NCBI GenBank assembly: GCA_964579825.1
Contig: CAZOHT010000003.1
Coordinates: 62,001-126,000 of the forward strand
DNA from: SPCO01 sp964579825
GTDB lineage: Bacteria; Chloroflexota; Limnocylindria; Limnocylindrales; CSP1-4
DNA: 64,000 nucleotides
Direction of reading: 5' to 3'
In this document: piece after piece, positions 41,629 through 50,106 of the stretch
How the letters are laid out: every line of letters begins with the position of its first letter
Numbering within the stretch: position 1 is the stretch's first letter
Made by a program: the position numbers and the translations under genes
The notes under the pieces: model-generated
What the model saw: only the letters and a program-made list of their open reading frames with translations
What the model was told of the DNA's origin: nothing
Database searches by the model: none

Positions 41629-42213
41629 ATGGACACGCCGCCGCCGACACCGTGGCTCGTGCGGTACGTCTGGCTCATCCTGCTCGCCCGCGCGACGCTG
41701 GCGCTGATCCTGGGGCTGGTCGTGCTGGCCACCGGCCAGTTCCGGCCGGGGATGGCGAACATCATCGCCATCTACTGGCTGCTGGGGGCGGCCATGACCC
41801 TGCGCTGGGCGACCCTGCACCGCGGCGTTCGGGGCTACCGGATCGCCTTCGGGGCCGGGGTCGTCGCCGTCCTCGCCTCGCTCGCGGTCCTGGCCCGCGA
41901 TGTCCTGCGCGGGGCGCTGGCCGACGACATCGCCTTCATGCTCGTCGGGGCGATGAGCCTCATGGTCGGCATGCTCCGCGCGTCGGGCATCTTCCGTGAG
42001 TCGGTCGCCGAGGACGTGCGTCGAGCGCGGCCCGAGGCGGTGGCCCTGGGTGGCCTGGAGGTCGCGCTCGGACTCGTCCTCGTCATCAAGGATCTGCGCG
42101 GGTTCGCCATCCCGATGGTCGGGATCTGGGGTCTCGTGGCCGGGACGGTCATGGCGAGGGACGCGTTCCGGGCGCGACAGGCCACGCGGTCCAGGGGTCG
42201 CGCCGACACCTGA
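41629..42213 (+). CDS. HdeD-like (DUF308) membrane protein
   Basis: 194 residues, about six hydrophobic segments with Arg-rich short loops and a basic C-terminal tail, the pattern of HdeD/DUF308 acid-stress membrane proteins. No catalytic motif is visible. TAGGAT at 41617-41622 lies 6 bases before the ATG, a leaderless arrangement. It is divergent from the DUF6325 gene and convergent with the phosphodiesterase gene. Function is unproven for the family. Confidence 0.7.
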   Translation: MDTPPPTPWLVRYVWLILLARATLALILGLVVLATGQFRPGMANIIAIYWLLGAAMTLRWATLHRGVRGYRIAFGAGVVAVLASLAVLARDVLRGALADDIAFMLVGAMSLMVGMLRASGIFRESVAEDVRRARPEAVALGGLEVALGLVLVIKDLRGFAIPMVGIWGLVAGTVMARDAFRARQATRSRGRADT

Positions 42214-42263
42214 GGCTCGGCTCACCCGCCCGCCACGTCAGCCCTCGTCGGGCGCCGGTCGGG

Positions 42264-44459
42264 TCAGTCGGGGGCGGTGCCAGGTGCAGCGGTCGTCGTC
42301 GGCGAGGCGGATGCGGCGGTGGCGGCCGACACCTGGGGGCCGAGCTCGATCCCGAGATCGGACAGCCAGTGCCGGATCTGGCGGTAGACCGCCTCGGCAC
42401 CGATGATCGGCTCGTCGATGGTCCAGGCGGACGGATGCATGATCAGGGGCTTCGTCTGGGGCCCTCCGAGCCCGCCGTGGGACCCGATGAGTTCCTCGAA
42501 CGCGGCGACCTCGCCGGTCCCCGGGTCCAGCCGGCTGATCGCCACGATGTCGCCGCAGTGCTCCATCGAGTCGACCCGCAACAGGCCGGTCTCGGCGTAT
42601 GTGCCGAACTGCGCGACCGGATCCTCGCCGGTGACCTCGCCGCTTCCCAGCACGCGCAGGCCCTTCGGCCCGACCGCGATCGTGCCCTTCGCTTCGGAGC
42701 GGACCATGATCAGGCCGATCCCCGGGTGGCTGGCGAGCGCATCGACCATCTCCGGGTAGGTCGCCTCGAGGGTCTCCAGCGTCGCGCGGCCCTTCAGGCG
42801 CGGGAAGAAGATCAGCCCGAGATTGCCCGAGGCACAGACGACCAGCTCCGGGGTCTCCCGCTCGGACTCGTCCGACCCATCGGCATGTCCCTGAGGTCCG
42901 ACGGTGACGACACCGTCCCTGGTCGCGCCGCCGGTCACGGCTCGGGTGAGCGCACCGGTCGCACCCTTCACCTGGCGAGCCTCGGACAGGAAGGCGTTCA
43001 GTTGGCCCCAGTCCTCGACTTCCTCGGTCGCGCTGCGGACGGCATCCGGACCACCCATCAGCTCGCCGACGACCTCCTGGAGCGTCTTGCCGTAGCGCTG
43101 CAGGAAGGTGGACCCGAGGCTCTGGCCGTGATCCGAGAGGATGATGAAGTGGTACGGCCGCGGGGTCTTGCGTGACGCTCGCTCGAGCGAGGCGATCGTC
43201 CGATCGACGCCGTCGAGCGCATCGAGGGTCTCCGCCCGCTCGGGACCGCTGTGATGGGCGATCTCGTCGTAGTCGGTGTAGTCGATGTAGATGACCGGCG
43301 TCCCGCGGTACATCTCCTCCATGACCAGCGACGTGCCGAGGGATCGCAGGAGGACGTTGGTGGCTGCCCGCGCGATCGGATAGGGCCAGCCGCGATGCAT
43401 GATCGGGATCATCCCGGCTCGCTTCTGGCGGGCCGCCTGGTAGTACTCCTTCACGATCTCGGTGATCGTCAGGACGAGTGCGTGCATGTAGTTGCTGGGG
43501 CTCACGAAGAACGAGTAGAAGCTCGCGCTCTGGCCCAGCCCGTGCTCCTTGTCCTTGATCGTCGCCATCGTGATGTAGCTGCGGACCGCGTCGCCCGACA
43601 CGAGGTTCCCGACGCTGGCACCGTCGTTGGACAGCAGGCCATGGCCGTCGGATGCGCGGCGCACGATCTCGAGGGCGTCGGCCGGATGGTTGGAGACCAT
43701 CATCCGGTCGGCCTCCTTCTCCCACCAGCGGAAGGCCGGGATGAAGTCGTTCTTCCCGTGCAGGATGCCCGCCTGGCTCGCCGAGGTCTGCGACGGCAGG
43801 AGCGCCTCCCAGCCTTCCAGGGTCATCGTCTCGTCACGGACCCACCGGGCCAGGTGCGGCACGCGGCCCGCCCGGATCTGGTGGGCCAGGATCTCGCGGG
43901 CCAGCCCGTCGATCTGGACGATGACCACGCCGGGCTTGTCGGTATGGATCGCGTCCTGGCGCGTCGTCTGCAGCTGCTGGATGAGGGTCGCCCAGTACGA
44001 CTCGTCGCCCCCGGTTCCGAGCACCGCCGACAGGATGAGGGTGAACAGGGCGTACACGATCGAGCCGACGAAGGCCGTCGACACGCGATCCACCACGAAG
44101 TCCGGGACGATCCAGCCGATGATCAGGAAGGCCAGGATCTGGAGGACGAGGGTGGCGATCGCGACGAGGATGACCGAGATCCCGGCGAACAGCCCCAGGA
44201 CGACCGGCCTGAGCAGCAGGTCGATGGCGCCCAGCACGATGACCGCCTGGACGAGGGTCACGAGTCCTCCCGTCATCTGGAGGCCGGGCAGGACCAGGAC
44301 GGTCAGCCACAACGCGATGGCCGAGACCAGGAACGCGAGGACGATCCGCTTGACGAGCGCCACGGGACCCGGCCGCCACTCCCACAAGGTCTGGAACTGG
44401 AGCCGATAGAAGGACAGGACGTTGCGCGGCCGGGGCAGGTTGGATGGCGCGCCGCTCAT
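42264..44459 (-). CDS. Phage-holin-4_2-like membrane domain fused to alkaline-phosphatase-type phosphodiesterase
   Basis: 731 residues. Residues about 35-150 form a four-helix Phage_holin_4_2-like membrane module. Residues 175-700 are an alkaline-phosphatase-superfamily domain with metal ligands and nucleophile in place: Asp in VVIVQIDGLAREI, Thr in LPSQTSASQAG, DYTDYDEIAHHSG and ILSDHGQSLG. A Ser/Thr/Pro tail ends it. The catalytic domain may act on the outside face on nucleotide, phospholipid or teichoic-type substrates. It starts 2 bases after the PLD gene stop on the same strand, so the two are one operon and probably serve one membrane-lipid or polymer step. Confidence 0.82.
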   Translation of the reverse strand: MSGAPSNLPRPRNVLSFYRLQFQTLWEWRPGPVALVKRIVLAFLVSAIALWLTVLVLPGLQMTGGLVTLVQAVIVLGAIDLLLRPVVLGLFAGISVILVAIATLVLQILAFLIIGWIVPDFVVDRVSTAFVGSIVYALFTLILSAVLGTGGDESYWATLIQQLQTTRQDAIHTDKPGVVIVQIDGLAREILAHQIRAGRVPHLARWVRDETMTLEGWEALLPSQTSASQAGILHGKNDFIPAFRWWEKEADRMMVSNHPADALEIVRRASDGHGLLSNDGASVGNLVSGDAVRSYITMATIKDKEHGLGQSASFYSFFVSPSNYMHALVLTITEIVKEYYQAARQKRAGMIPIMHRGWPYPIARAATNVLLRSLGTSLVMEEMYRGTPVIYIDYTDYDEIAHHSGPERAETLDALDGVDRTIASLERASRKTPRPYHFIILSDHGQSLGSTFLQRYGKTLQEVVGELMGGPDAVRSATEEVEDWGQLNAFLSEARQVKGATGALTRAVTGGATRDGVVTVGPQGHADGSDESERETPELVVCASGNLGLIFFPRLKGRATLETLEATYPEMVDALASHPGIGLIMVRSEAKGTIAVGPKGLRVLGSGEVTGEDPVAQFGTYAETGLLRVDSMEHCGDIVAISRLDPGTGEVAAFEELIGSHGGLGGPQTKPLIMHPSAWTIDEPIIGAEAVYRQIRHWLSDLGIELGPQVSAATAASASPTTTAAPGTAPD

Positions 44460-44461
44460 GC

Positions 44462-45784
44462 TCAGAGGAGCCGCGAGATCCGGTCCATCGCGGCGTTCCA
44501 GGCGCGCTCGCGGGAGGATGTCGGGCTCGTCGCCGCGACGGACATCGCGACGAGCGGGTCGAAGATCTCGGCCTCCACCTGCCGGGCGACCCCGTCATCC
44601 TCGAACAACAGGTCCAGCTCGTTGTTGCGGAACAGGCTCAGGTCGTCCAGGTTGCACCCACCGATGAACACCCGGTGGTCGATGCGCAGCACCTTCGCGT
44701 GCGCCATCTGCGGGTGCAGCAGGATCGCGACCCCGGCCGCCATCAGCCGCTCGTAGTGGTGGCGGAAGGCCGCCGCGGGGTAGGGTGGGGTCGGCTTGCC
44801 GGGCGCGACGATCCTGACCGGGACGCCGCGCTGGGCGGCCGCCAGGATCCGTTCCAGGATGGCTCGATTGGAGATGTACGGGTTCACGATGTCGATGCGG
44901 TCGCGCGCCTCGTCGAGGGCCTGCTCGATCGCGTCGCTGATCGGGTGATGCCCCTCGCCCGGGACGTTGTCCAGGACCGTCGTCCTGACGCTGACCGGGC
45001 CGTCGTCCGGCGGCGGGAAGAGGTGGTCCAGGGCACCGTCGCCGGTCGGGAGCACCCCGCCCTGGTAGCGGAACGTGGCCAGGTAGAGGGCCTGGAGCTG
45101 GCCGACGACCGGACCCGTGACGCGCACCATGGAATCGTAGAAGCGCTCGTCCGTGTAGTGATCCTCGATCCCCGTCCCGCCGACGAACGCGACCCGGCCG
45201 TCCGTGATGAGCATCTTGCGGTGATCGAAGTGCAGGAAGTCGTCCATGTGCCAGTCCAGCCGACGGGCGCCCAACGGTCCGTCGCGATCCGGGGCGAGGC
45301 CGTCGTTGGCGACCACGGTCACGCCGGCCCCGACGAGGTCTGCGTACAGGGGCTTCGAGCCGAAGTCCAACGCGCTCCCGATCGCATCGACGGACACGCG
45401 GACCTCGACGCCGGCGGCGGCGCGCGCGATCAGCGCGTCCCTGAACGTCGTCCCGATGTCGCCGGCCTGGAAGCCGTAGATGAGGAGATGGACCGACGAG
45501 GTCGCCGCCGCGATGGCCTCGAGCATCGGCGGGAAGTAGCGCCGGCCGTGCAGGTACGGCTCCACGCTGGTCGCGATGCTCGGGGCGAAGGACAGGACCC
45601 GGTCGTCACGGCCCACTCGGTCCAAGGCCGCCAACTCGCTGCCGAGGTCCAGGACGATGTCGTCCGTGATGGCATCCGGGCCGGGCGGATAGGCCACGAC
45701 CCGGGGCTTGCGGAGGGCGAGCCGGGTCGCTGTCGTCGCGGTCGTTGCGAGCGCGATGGCCGTCAGCGCGCGCCGTCCTCTCAT
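44462..45784 (-). CDS. Phospholipase D-like phosphatidyltransferase (cardiolipin-synthase-like)
   Basis: 440 residues. An N-terminal hydrophobic stretch (possible signal anchor, TAIALATTATTATRLAL) precedes two HKD catalytic motifs: HFDHRKMLITDGRVAFVGG near residue 190 and MAHAKVLRIDHRVFIGGCNL near 360. Both have the HxKxxxxD spacing. Cardiolipin synthases of this type join two phosphatidylglycerols; a phospholipase D or other phosphatidyltransferase is equally possible. ATG 45784 with GGGAGG. First gene of the two-gene unit with the holin-phosphodiesterase. Confidence 0.88.
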   Translation of the reverse strand: MRGRRALTAIALATTATTATRLALRKPRVVAYPPGPDAITDDIVLDLGSELAALDRVGRDDRVLSFAPSIATSVEPYLHGRRYFPPMLEAIAAATSSVHLLIYGFQAGDIGTTFRDALIARAAAGVEVRVSVDAIGSALDFGSKPLYADLVGAGVTVVANDGLAPDRDGPLGARRLDWHMDDFLHFDHRKMLITDGRVAFVGGTGIEDHYTDERFYDSMVRVTGPVVGQLQALYLATFRYQGGVLPTGDGALDHLFPPPDDGPVSVRTTVLDNVPGEGHHPISDAIEQALDEARDRIDIVNPYISNRAILERILAAAQRGVPVRIVAPGKPTPPYPAAAFRHHYERLMAAGVAILLHPQMAHAKVLRIDHRVFIGGCNLDDLSLFRNNELDLLFEDDGVARQVEAEIFDPLVAMSVAATSPTSSRERAWNAAMDRISRLL

Positions 45785-45839
45785 CCGAGCCTCCCGTGTG
45801 GAAGCGCCTCACCAGGCATCCGTGCGATCGCGCTCGATC

Positions 45840-45859
45840 GTAGCGTAGCGCGTCGCTAC
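45840..45859. repeat. Inverted repeat in divergent promoter region
   Basis: GTAGCG (45840-45845) and CGCTAC (45854-45859) with an 8-base spacer; the left arm is followed by a second TAGCG. It lies between the PLD operon and the PLDc_N-SHOCT gene, about 40 bases before the latter. A regulator site for both is possible, but no promoter elements could be fixed around it. Confidence 0.4.
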
Positions 45860-45899
45860 ACTTGACTCCCACCGAACGTATGGACAGGAGCAGCCACCC

Positions 45900-46250
45900 G
45901 TGAACAACCTCGGCGACATCCTCTGGGCGATGGTCGCCTTCTTCTTCTGGTTCATGATCATCTGGATCTTCATCCAGGTGTTCGCCGACATCTTCCGCCG
46001 CAACGACCTGAGCGGCGGCTGGAAGGTCATCTGGATCCTCGGGATCTTCATCGTGCCGTTCCTCGGCGCCCTCGTGTACATCCTCGTCCGCCCGAAGAAC
46101 ACGCCGCAGGATCAGGCCATCGCGGCGCAGATGCAGGTCGCCGCCGGGTACTCCACCGCCGACGAGGTCGCGAAGCTCGCGGCCCTGCGCGACTCGGGTG
46201 CGATCACCGCCGCCGAGTTCGACGCCCAGAAGGCCAGGCTCCTGGCCTGA
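45900..46250 (+). CDS. PLDc_N membrane domain plus SHOCT protein
   Basis: 116 residues. Two membrane helices with the PLDc_N pattern (WAMVAFFFWFMIIWIFIQVF, a charged DIFRRNDLSGGWK loop, then WILGIFIVPFLGALVYILV) followed by a C-terminal SHOCT domain (KLAALRDSGAITAAEFDAQK). Domains of the first kind often precede PLD catalytic domains as a separate segment; here the PLD gene is divergent next door. GTG start with AGGAG 9 bases upstream. It probably works with the PLD-like enzyme or as a membrane stress protein. Confidence 0.82.
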   Translation: MNNLGDILWAMVAFFFWFMIIWIFIQVFADIFRRNDLSGGWKVIWILGIFIVPFLGALVYILVRPKNTPQDQAIAAQMQVAAGYSTADEVAKLAALRDSGAITAAEFDAQKARLLA

Positions 46251-46295
46251 GCCAGACGGCGCGGCCCGTCCGCGCCGACCGGACGATCCGGGCCC

Positions 46296-46321
46296 GCGGG
46301 TCCCTGGCGACAGGGGCCCGC
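46296..46321 (+). terminator. GNRA-loop hairpin after the PLDc_N-SHOCT gene
   Basis: An 11-bp stem with one G-T wobble (46296-46306 with 46311-46321) closed by a GCGA tetraloop, 46 bases after the stop. No T-run follows. Position and stability suggest a terminator. Confidence 0.55.
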
Positions 46322-46379
46322 GTCCCATGTCCGGGGTATCCTTGACGTCTCGAGCCACACGCAGCAGGAGGACGTCAGC

Positions 46380-46907
46380 ATGCCCGAACTCAGCGTCAAG
46401 GAGGGCCGCCTGCCGGAGCTGCATCTCCCCGAGGTGTCGCGGGAGGACATCGTGCGGACGTTCTCGGAGATCCGTCGCCCGGACCTGGACCTGCCCGCCG
46501 TCGAGTGGCCCAAGGTGGACCTCTCCCGCATCGAATGGTCCCGCGAGGACCTCGACAAGGCCGTCCTCGGGATCGCCACCGCCGCCAGGATCGTGCGACC
46601 GGCCGTCCGCTCACGACGCCTGCCATTGGCCCTCGGGTTCCTCGCCGTCGCCGGCCTCGCGACGTTCGCGATCCTGAGCCGGCCGTCCGTGCGCGAACGG
46701 CTGGCCAGGGCGGCCGGCGAGGCTCGACGGCGAGCCGTGGAAGCCCGCGGCGGCGGCCAGGACCTCCTGGAGGTGGAGGCCGACATCGTTCCGGGGGCCG
46801 AGGCCGCCGAGGCGGTCGCCATCCCGATCGAGCCGGACGCGTTCAACGGCAGTGGACCGAAGGACGTCTCCGAGGTGCTCGAAGGCGCGTCCGCGGACCC
46901 CGCCTAG
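46380..46907 (+). CDS. Hypothetical protein with one membrane helix
   Basis: 175 residues, start ATG with AGGAGG 8 bases upstream. The N-terminal 65 residues are charged with recurring short units (LPELHLPEVSRED, DLDLPAVEWPKVDLSRIEWSRED) that alternate acidic and aromatic positions; a helix (LPLALGFLAVAGLATFAILS) follows, then a basic Arg/Ala stretch and an acidic, Val/Pro-rich tail. I do not recognise it. It is likely a membrane-anchored protein with a cytoplasmic charged domain. It is followed by the leader ORF and transporter. Confidence 0.65.
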   Translation: MPELSVKEGRLPELHLPEVSREDIVRTFSEIRRPDLDLPAVEWPKVDLSRIEWSREDLDKAVLGIATAARIVRPAVRSRRLPLALGFLAVAGLATFAILSRPSVRERLARAAGEARRRAVEARGGGQDLLEVEADIVPGAEAAEAVAIPIEPDAFNGSGPKDVSEVLEGASADPA

Positions 46908-46923
46908 TCCCTACACTCCGGCG

Positions 46924-46956
46924 ATGAGCCGGACGTCGAGCGTGGGGGAGGGGTGA
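46924..46956 (+). CDS. Ten-codon leader ORF before the MFS-cNMP gene
   Basis: ATG 46924 opens a 10-residue frame (MSRTSSVGEG) whose TGA overlaps the GTG of the transporter (GTGA). TACACT at 46912-46917 lies 6 bases before the ATG, the same spacing seen at the other leaderless starts here. Transcription would begin at this ATG, so the mini-ORF would be translated first and the transporter by coupling. It could be a regulator of translation or a by-product of the start geometry. Confidence 0.45.
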   Translation: MSRTSSVGEG

Positions 46957-48596
46957 CGGGCGGCGTCCTGTCCATCGTCGGTCGGATCGTCCGAAGCCGC
47001 GACCTGCGGCGCATCTTCGGCGCGTTCCTGCTCTTCAACATGGCCGAGTTCGGGACGTGGGTCGCGGTGCTGCTGTACGCCTACGATCGGACCGGCCCCG
47101 CCTCCGTGGGGCTGGTCGCCTTGCTGCAACTCGTCCCCGCCGCGTTGATCGCCCCGCTGGCCGCGGGCCTGGGCGACCGATTCCCCCGCCATCGGGTCCT
47201 CGTGGCCGGCTATGTCGCCCAAGCCGCGGCGATGGCACTGACCGCCGTCGCGATGGCCCAGGAGGCCCCGGTCGCCCTCGTCTACCTCGCGGCCGCGCTC
47301 GCCGCCTCATCCGTCGTGGTGGCCCGACCGACCCAGAGCGCCCTGCTGCCGTCCCTGTCCGAGACCCCGGATGAACTCACCGCGGCGAACGGCGCGGCCG
47401 GCGTCATCGAGGGGACCGGCGTCCTGCTCGGCCCCCTGCTCGCGGCGCTGGTCCTGACCTCGGGCACACCGGCGATGGTGTTCGCACTGGCGGCGATCGG
47501 GACGGCGATCGCGGCCATCCTGGTCGCCCCCATCCGTCCGAGTCGACGGGGCCTCGACCTGGACGCGCCCGAGACGGCCGCGGGCGAGGATGCCGAGTCG
47601 GCGTCGCGCTCGTTCAGGGCCGGGCTACGGGTCCTCCTCGCGGACCCCGACGCTCGCGTCGTCGTGGGCCTGCTCTCGATGCGGATGCTCATCATCGGTG
47701 CGGCCGACGTGCTGTTCGTCCTCCTCGCCCTGGAAGTCCTCGGGATGGGGGCGCCCGGGGCGGCCGTCCTCAACGCGGCGCTCGGTGCCGGGACGATCGT
47801 CGGCGGCATCATCACGTTCGGGTTCGTCGGCCGGAGTCGGCTGTCCGTCGTGGCGGCCGCCGGGGCGATCGTCTGGGGCCTCGCGCTGGCCGGCGCGATC
47901 GCGCTCGGCTCGCCGGCCCTGGCCATCGCCCTGATCATCGCCGGCGGCGCCGGCCTGGCCGTGCTCGACGTGGCCGGCCGGACCATCCTGCAACGGTCGA
48001 TCCGCGATGAGGTGCTCGCCCGTGTCTTCGGCCTGCAGGAAGGCCTCGCGATGGGCGGGCTCGCGGCGGGCGCCCTGGTGGTCCCCATCCTGGTGGCGGC
48101 CGCGAACGTGACCGTGGCCACCCTCGTGTGCGCCGCCCTCCTGCCGGTGACGGTCGCGCTGTCCTGGTCGCGGCTCACCGCGCTCGATAGCCGGACGGTC
48201 GTCCCGACTCGCGCCATCGCCCTGCTGCGGCGCGCGTCGATCTTCGCCGGTCTGCCCGCCCCGCCCCTGGAGGCGGTCGCGCGCCGCGCGGTCTGGCTGA
48301 CCGTCCCGGCCGGCACCGACGTCATCCGTCAGGGCGATCACGGCGACCGCTACTACGTCATGGACGGCGGTCGGGTCAAGGTGGAACAGGACGGCCACTT
48401 CATCCGCGAGATCGACCGTCCGGGTGAGGGCTTCGGCGAGATCGCCCTGCTGCGCGACGTCCGCCGGACGGCGACGGTCACCACGCTGGAGGAAACGGAA
48501 CTCCTGGCCATCGACCGCGTGACATTCCTCGAGGCCGTGACGGGTCAGTCGGGCGGATCGTCGATCGTGAACCCCGCCCTCAGCCAGCCTCGTTGA
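46953..48596 (+). CDS. MFS transporter fused to a C-terminal cyclic-nucleotide-binding domain
   Basis: 547 residues. Residues 15-410 form about 12 helices of an MFS_3 (enterobactin-exporter-like) transporter. Residues about 430-540 are a CRP-like cNMP-binding domain: GTDVIRQGDHGDRYYVMDGGRV, then the phosphate-binding cassette EGFGEIALLRDVRRTATV with the key Glu and Arg. No DNA-binding helix follows, so ligand binding probably regulates transport directly. GTG 46953 overlaps the leader ORF stop and follows GGGGAGG. Its last bases overlap the suf -35. Confidence 0.88.
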   Translation: MTGGVLSIVGRIVRSRDLRRIFGAFLLFNMAEFGTWVAVLLYAYDRTGPASVGLVALLQLVPAALIAPLAAGLGDRFPRHRVLVAGYVAQAAAMALTAVAMAQEAPVALVYLAAALAASSVVVARPTQSALLPSLSETPDELTAANGAAGVIEGTGVLLGPLLAALVLTSGTPAMVFALAAIGTAIAAILVAPIRPSRRGLDLDAPETAAGEDAESASRSFRAGLRVLLADPDARVVVGLLSMRMLIIGAADVLFVLLALEVLGMGAPGAAVLNAALGAGTIVGGIITFGFVGRSRLSVVAAAGAIVWGLALAGAIALGSPALAIALIIAGGAGLAVLDVAGRTILQRSIRDEVLARVFGLQEGLAMGGLAAGALVVPILVAAANVTVATLVCAALLPVTVALSWSRLTALDSRTVVPTRAIALLRRASIFAGLPAPPLEAVARRAVWLTVPAGTDVIRQGDHGDRYYVMDGGRVKVEQDGHFIREIDRPGEGFGEIALLRDVRRTATVTTLEETELLAIDRVTFLEAVTGQSGGSSIVNPALSQPR

Positions 48597-48621
48597 CGCC
48601 CGAGGTCGTAATCCCGATAAT
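48593..48621 (+). promoter_or_regulatory. suf promoter
   Basis: TTGACG (48593-48598), exactly 17 bp, GATAAT (48616-48621). It is the clearest sigma-70-type promoter on the plus strand and drives sufB with a leader of about 75 nt. The -35 overlaps the MFS stop codon. No IscR- or SufR-type palindrome could be fixed in it. Confidence 0.7.
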
Positions 48622-48702
48622 CTGACTCGGAATTGAGATGAGCCACGCGACTGGCACACCGGAGACGCACGAGCGCCGCCGACCCCACGCACCGGAGACC
48701 CC

Positions 48703-50106
48703 ATGGCCGCGACCCGCGAGATCGTCACCGACCAGCGCGAGCAATTCGCGTTCCACGACGACATCGCCTATCTCAAGGAGACCAAGCGCGGCCTGACGCG
48801 CGCCACGGTCGAGGAGATCAGCGCGTTCAAGGACGAGCCGGACTGGATGCTCCAGTACCGCCTCCGCGCGTACGACCACTTCATGAAGCGGGCGATGCCG
48901 TCGTGGGCCGAGGGCCTCGACCAGATCGACTTCGCGAACATCGTCTACTACCGCAAGCCGTCCGAGCGCGAAGAGAAGTCGTGGGACGACGTGCCGGACC
49001 AGATCAAGGCGACGTTCGAGAAGCTCGGCATCCCCGAGGCGGAGCGCAAGTTCCTGGCCGGCGTGGGCGCTCAGTACGACTCCGAGGTGGTCTATCACTC
49101 GGTCCGCGAGGAACTGACCAAGATCGGCGTCGTGTTCATGGGCACGGACCAGGCGCTCAAGGAATACCCGGACATCTTCAAGCAGTACTTCGGCACGATC
49201 GTCCCGCCCGAGGACAACAAGTTCGCGGCGCTCAACGCCGCGGTCTGGTCCGGCGGCTCGTTCGTGTACGTGCCCAAGGGCGTCGAGGTCCCGCTCCCGC
49301 TGCAGGCCTACTTCCGGATCAACGGCGAGAACACCGGCCAGTTCGAGCGGACGCTGATCGTCGTCGAGGAAGGCGCCAAGGTCCACTACATCGAGGGCTG
49401 CACCGCCCCGATCTACGCGACCGAGTCGCTCCACGTCGCGGTCGTCGAGGTCGTCGCGCTGGCTCGCTCCAAGGTCCGGTACACGACCATCCAGAACTGG
49501 AGCAACGACGTCTACAACCTCGTGACCAAGCGGGCGCACGCCCACGAGGGCTCGACCGTCGAGTGGATCGACGCCAACACCGGCTCGCGCAAGACGGTCA
49601 AGTTCCCGGCCATCTACCTGCGCGGCGAGGGCGCCACGGCGGACATCATCAGCGTGGCGGTCGCCGGCAAGGGCCAGCACCAGGACACGGGTGCGAAGGC
49701 CATCCACCTGGCGCCGAACACGCGCTCGCGGATCGTGTCCAAGTCCGTTTCCAAGGACGGCGGCCGGGCCACGTACCGCGGCCACCTCAAGGTCGCGCCC
49801 GGGGCCACGAACGTCGTCGCCAGCGTCCGCTGTGACGCGCTCATGCTCGACGACATCAGCCGCAGCGACACGTACCCGTACATCGACATCGCCGAGGACG
49901 ACACGACGATGTCGCACGAGGCGACCGTGGGCAAGGTCAGCGCGGACCAGGTCTTCTACCTGATGAGCCGCGGCCTGACCGAGAACGAGGCGACCAACCT
50001 CATCGTCCAGGGCTTCCTGGAGGTCTTCACGAAGGAACTGCCGATGGAATACGCCATCGAGTTCAACCGACTCGTGAAGCTGGAGATGGAGGGGTCGCTC
50101 GGATGA
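48703..50106 (+). CDS. sufB: Fe-S cluster assembly scaffold SufB
   Basis: 467 residues, full family length. Scaffold subunit of the SUF complex, on which iron-sulphur clusters form. Family blocks YDSEVVYHSVREELTKIGV, GGSFVYVPKGVEVPLPLQAY, the KVHYIEGCTAPIY Cys and HLAPNTRSRIVSKSVSKDGG are all seen, as are the C-terminal MSRGLTENEATNLIV and GFLEVFTKELP. ATG 48703 follows GGAG. It overlaps sufD by ATGA. The neighbouring sufC, sufS and sufU are missing from this window. Confidence 0.96.
   Translation: MAATREIVTDQREQFAFHDDIAYLKETKRGLTRATVEEISAFKDEPDWMLQYRLRAYDHFMKRAMPSWAEGLDQIDFANIVYYRKPSEREEKSWDDVPDQIKATFEKLGIPEAERKFLAGVGAQYDSEVVYHSVREELTKIGVVFMGTDQALKEYPDIFKQYFGTIVPPEDNKFAALNAAVWSGGSFVYVPKGVEVPLPLQAYFRINGENTGQFERTLIVVEEGAKVHYIEGCTAPIYATESLHVAVVEVVALARSKVRYTTIQNWSNDVYNLVTKRAHAHEGSTVEWIDANTGSRKTVKFPAIYLRGEGATADIISVAVAGKGQHQDTGAKAIHLAPNTRSRIVSKSVSKDGGRATYRGHLKVAPGATNVVASVRCDALMLDDISRSDTYPYIDIAEDDTTMSHEATVGKVSADQVFYLMSRGLTENEATNLIVQGFLEVFTKELPMEYAIEFNRLVKLEMEGSLG

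Noticed and set aside
48616..48640. IscR/SufR-like site in the suf promoter
   Set aside because: Only a short CTC...GAG symmetry after the -10; does not match the known site patterns well enough.
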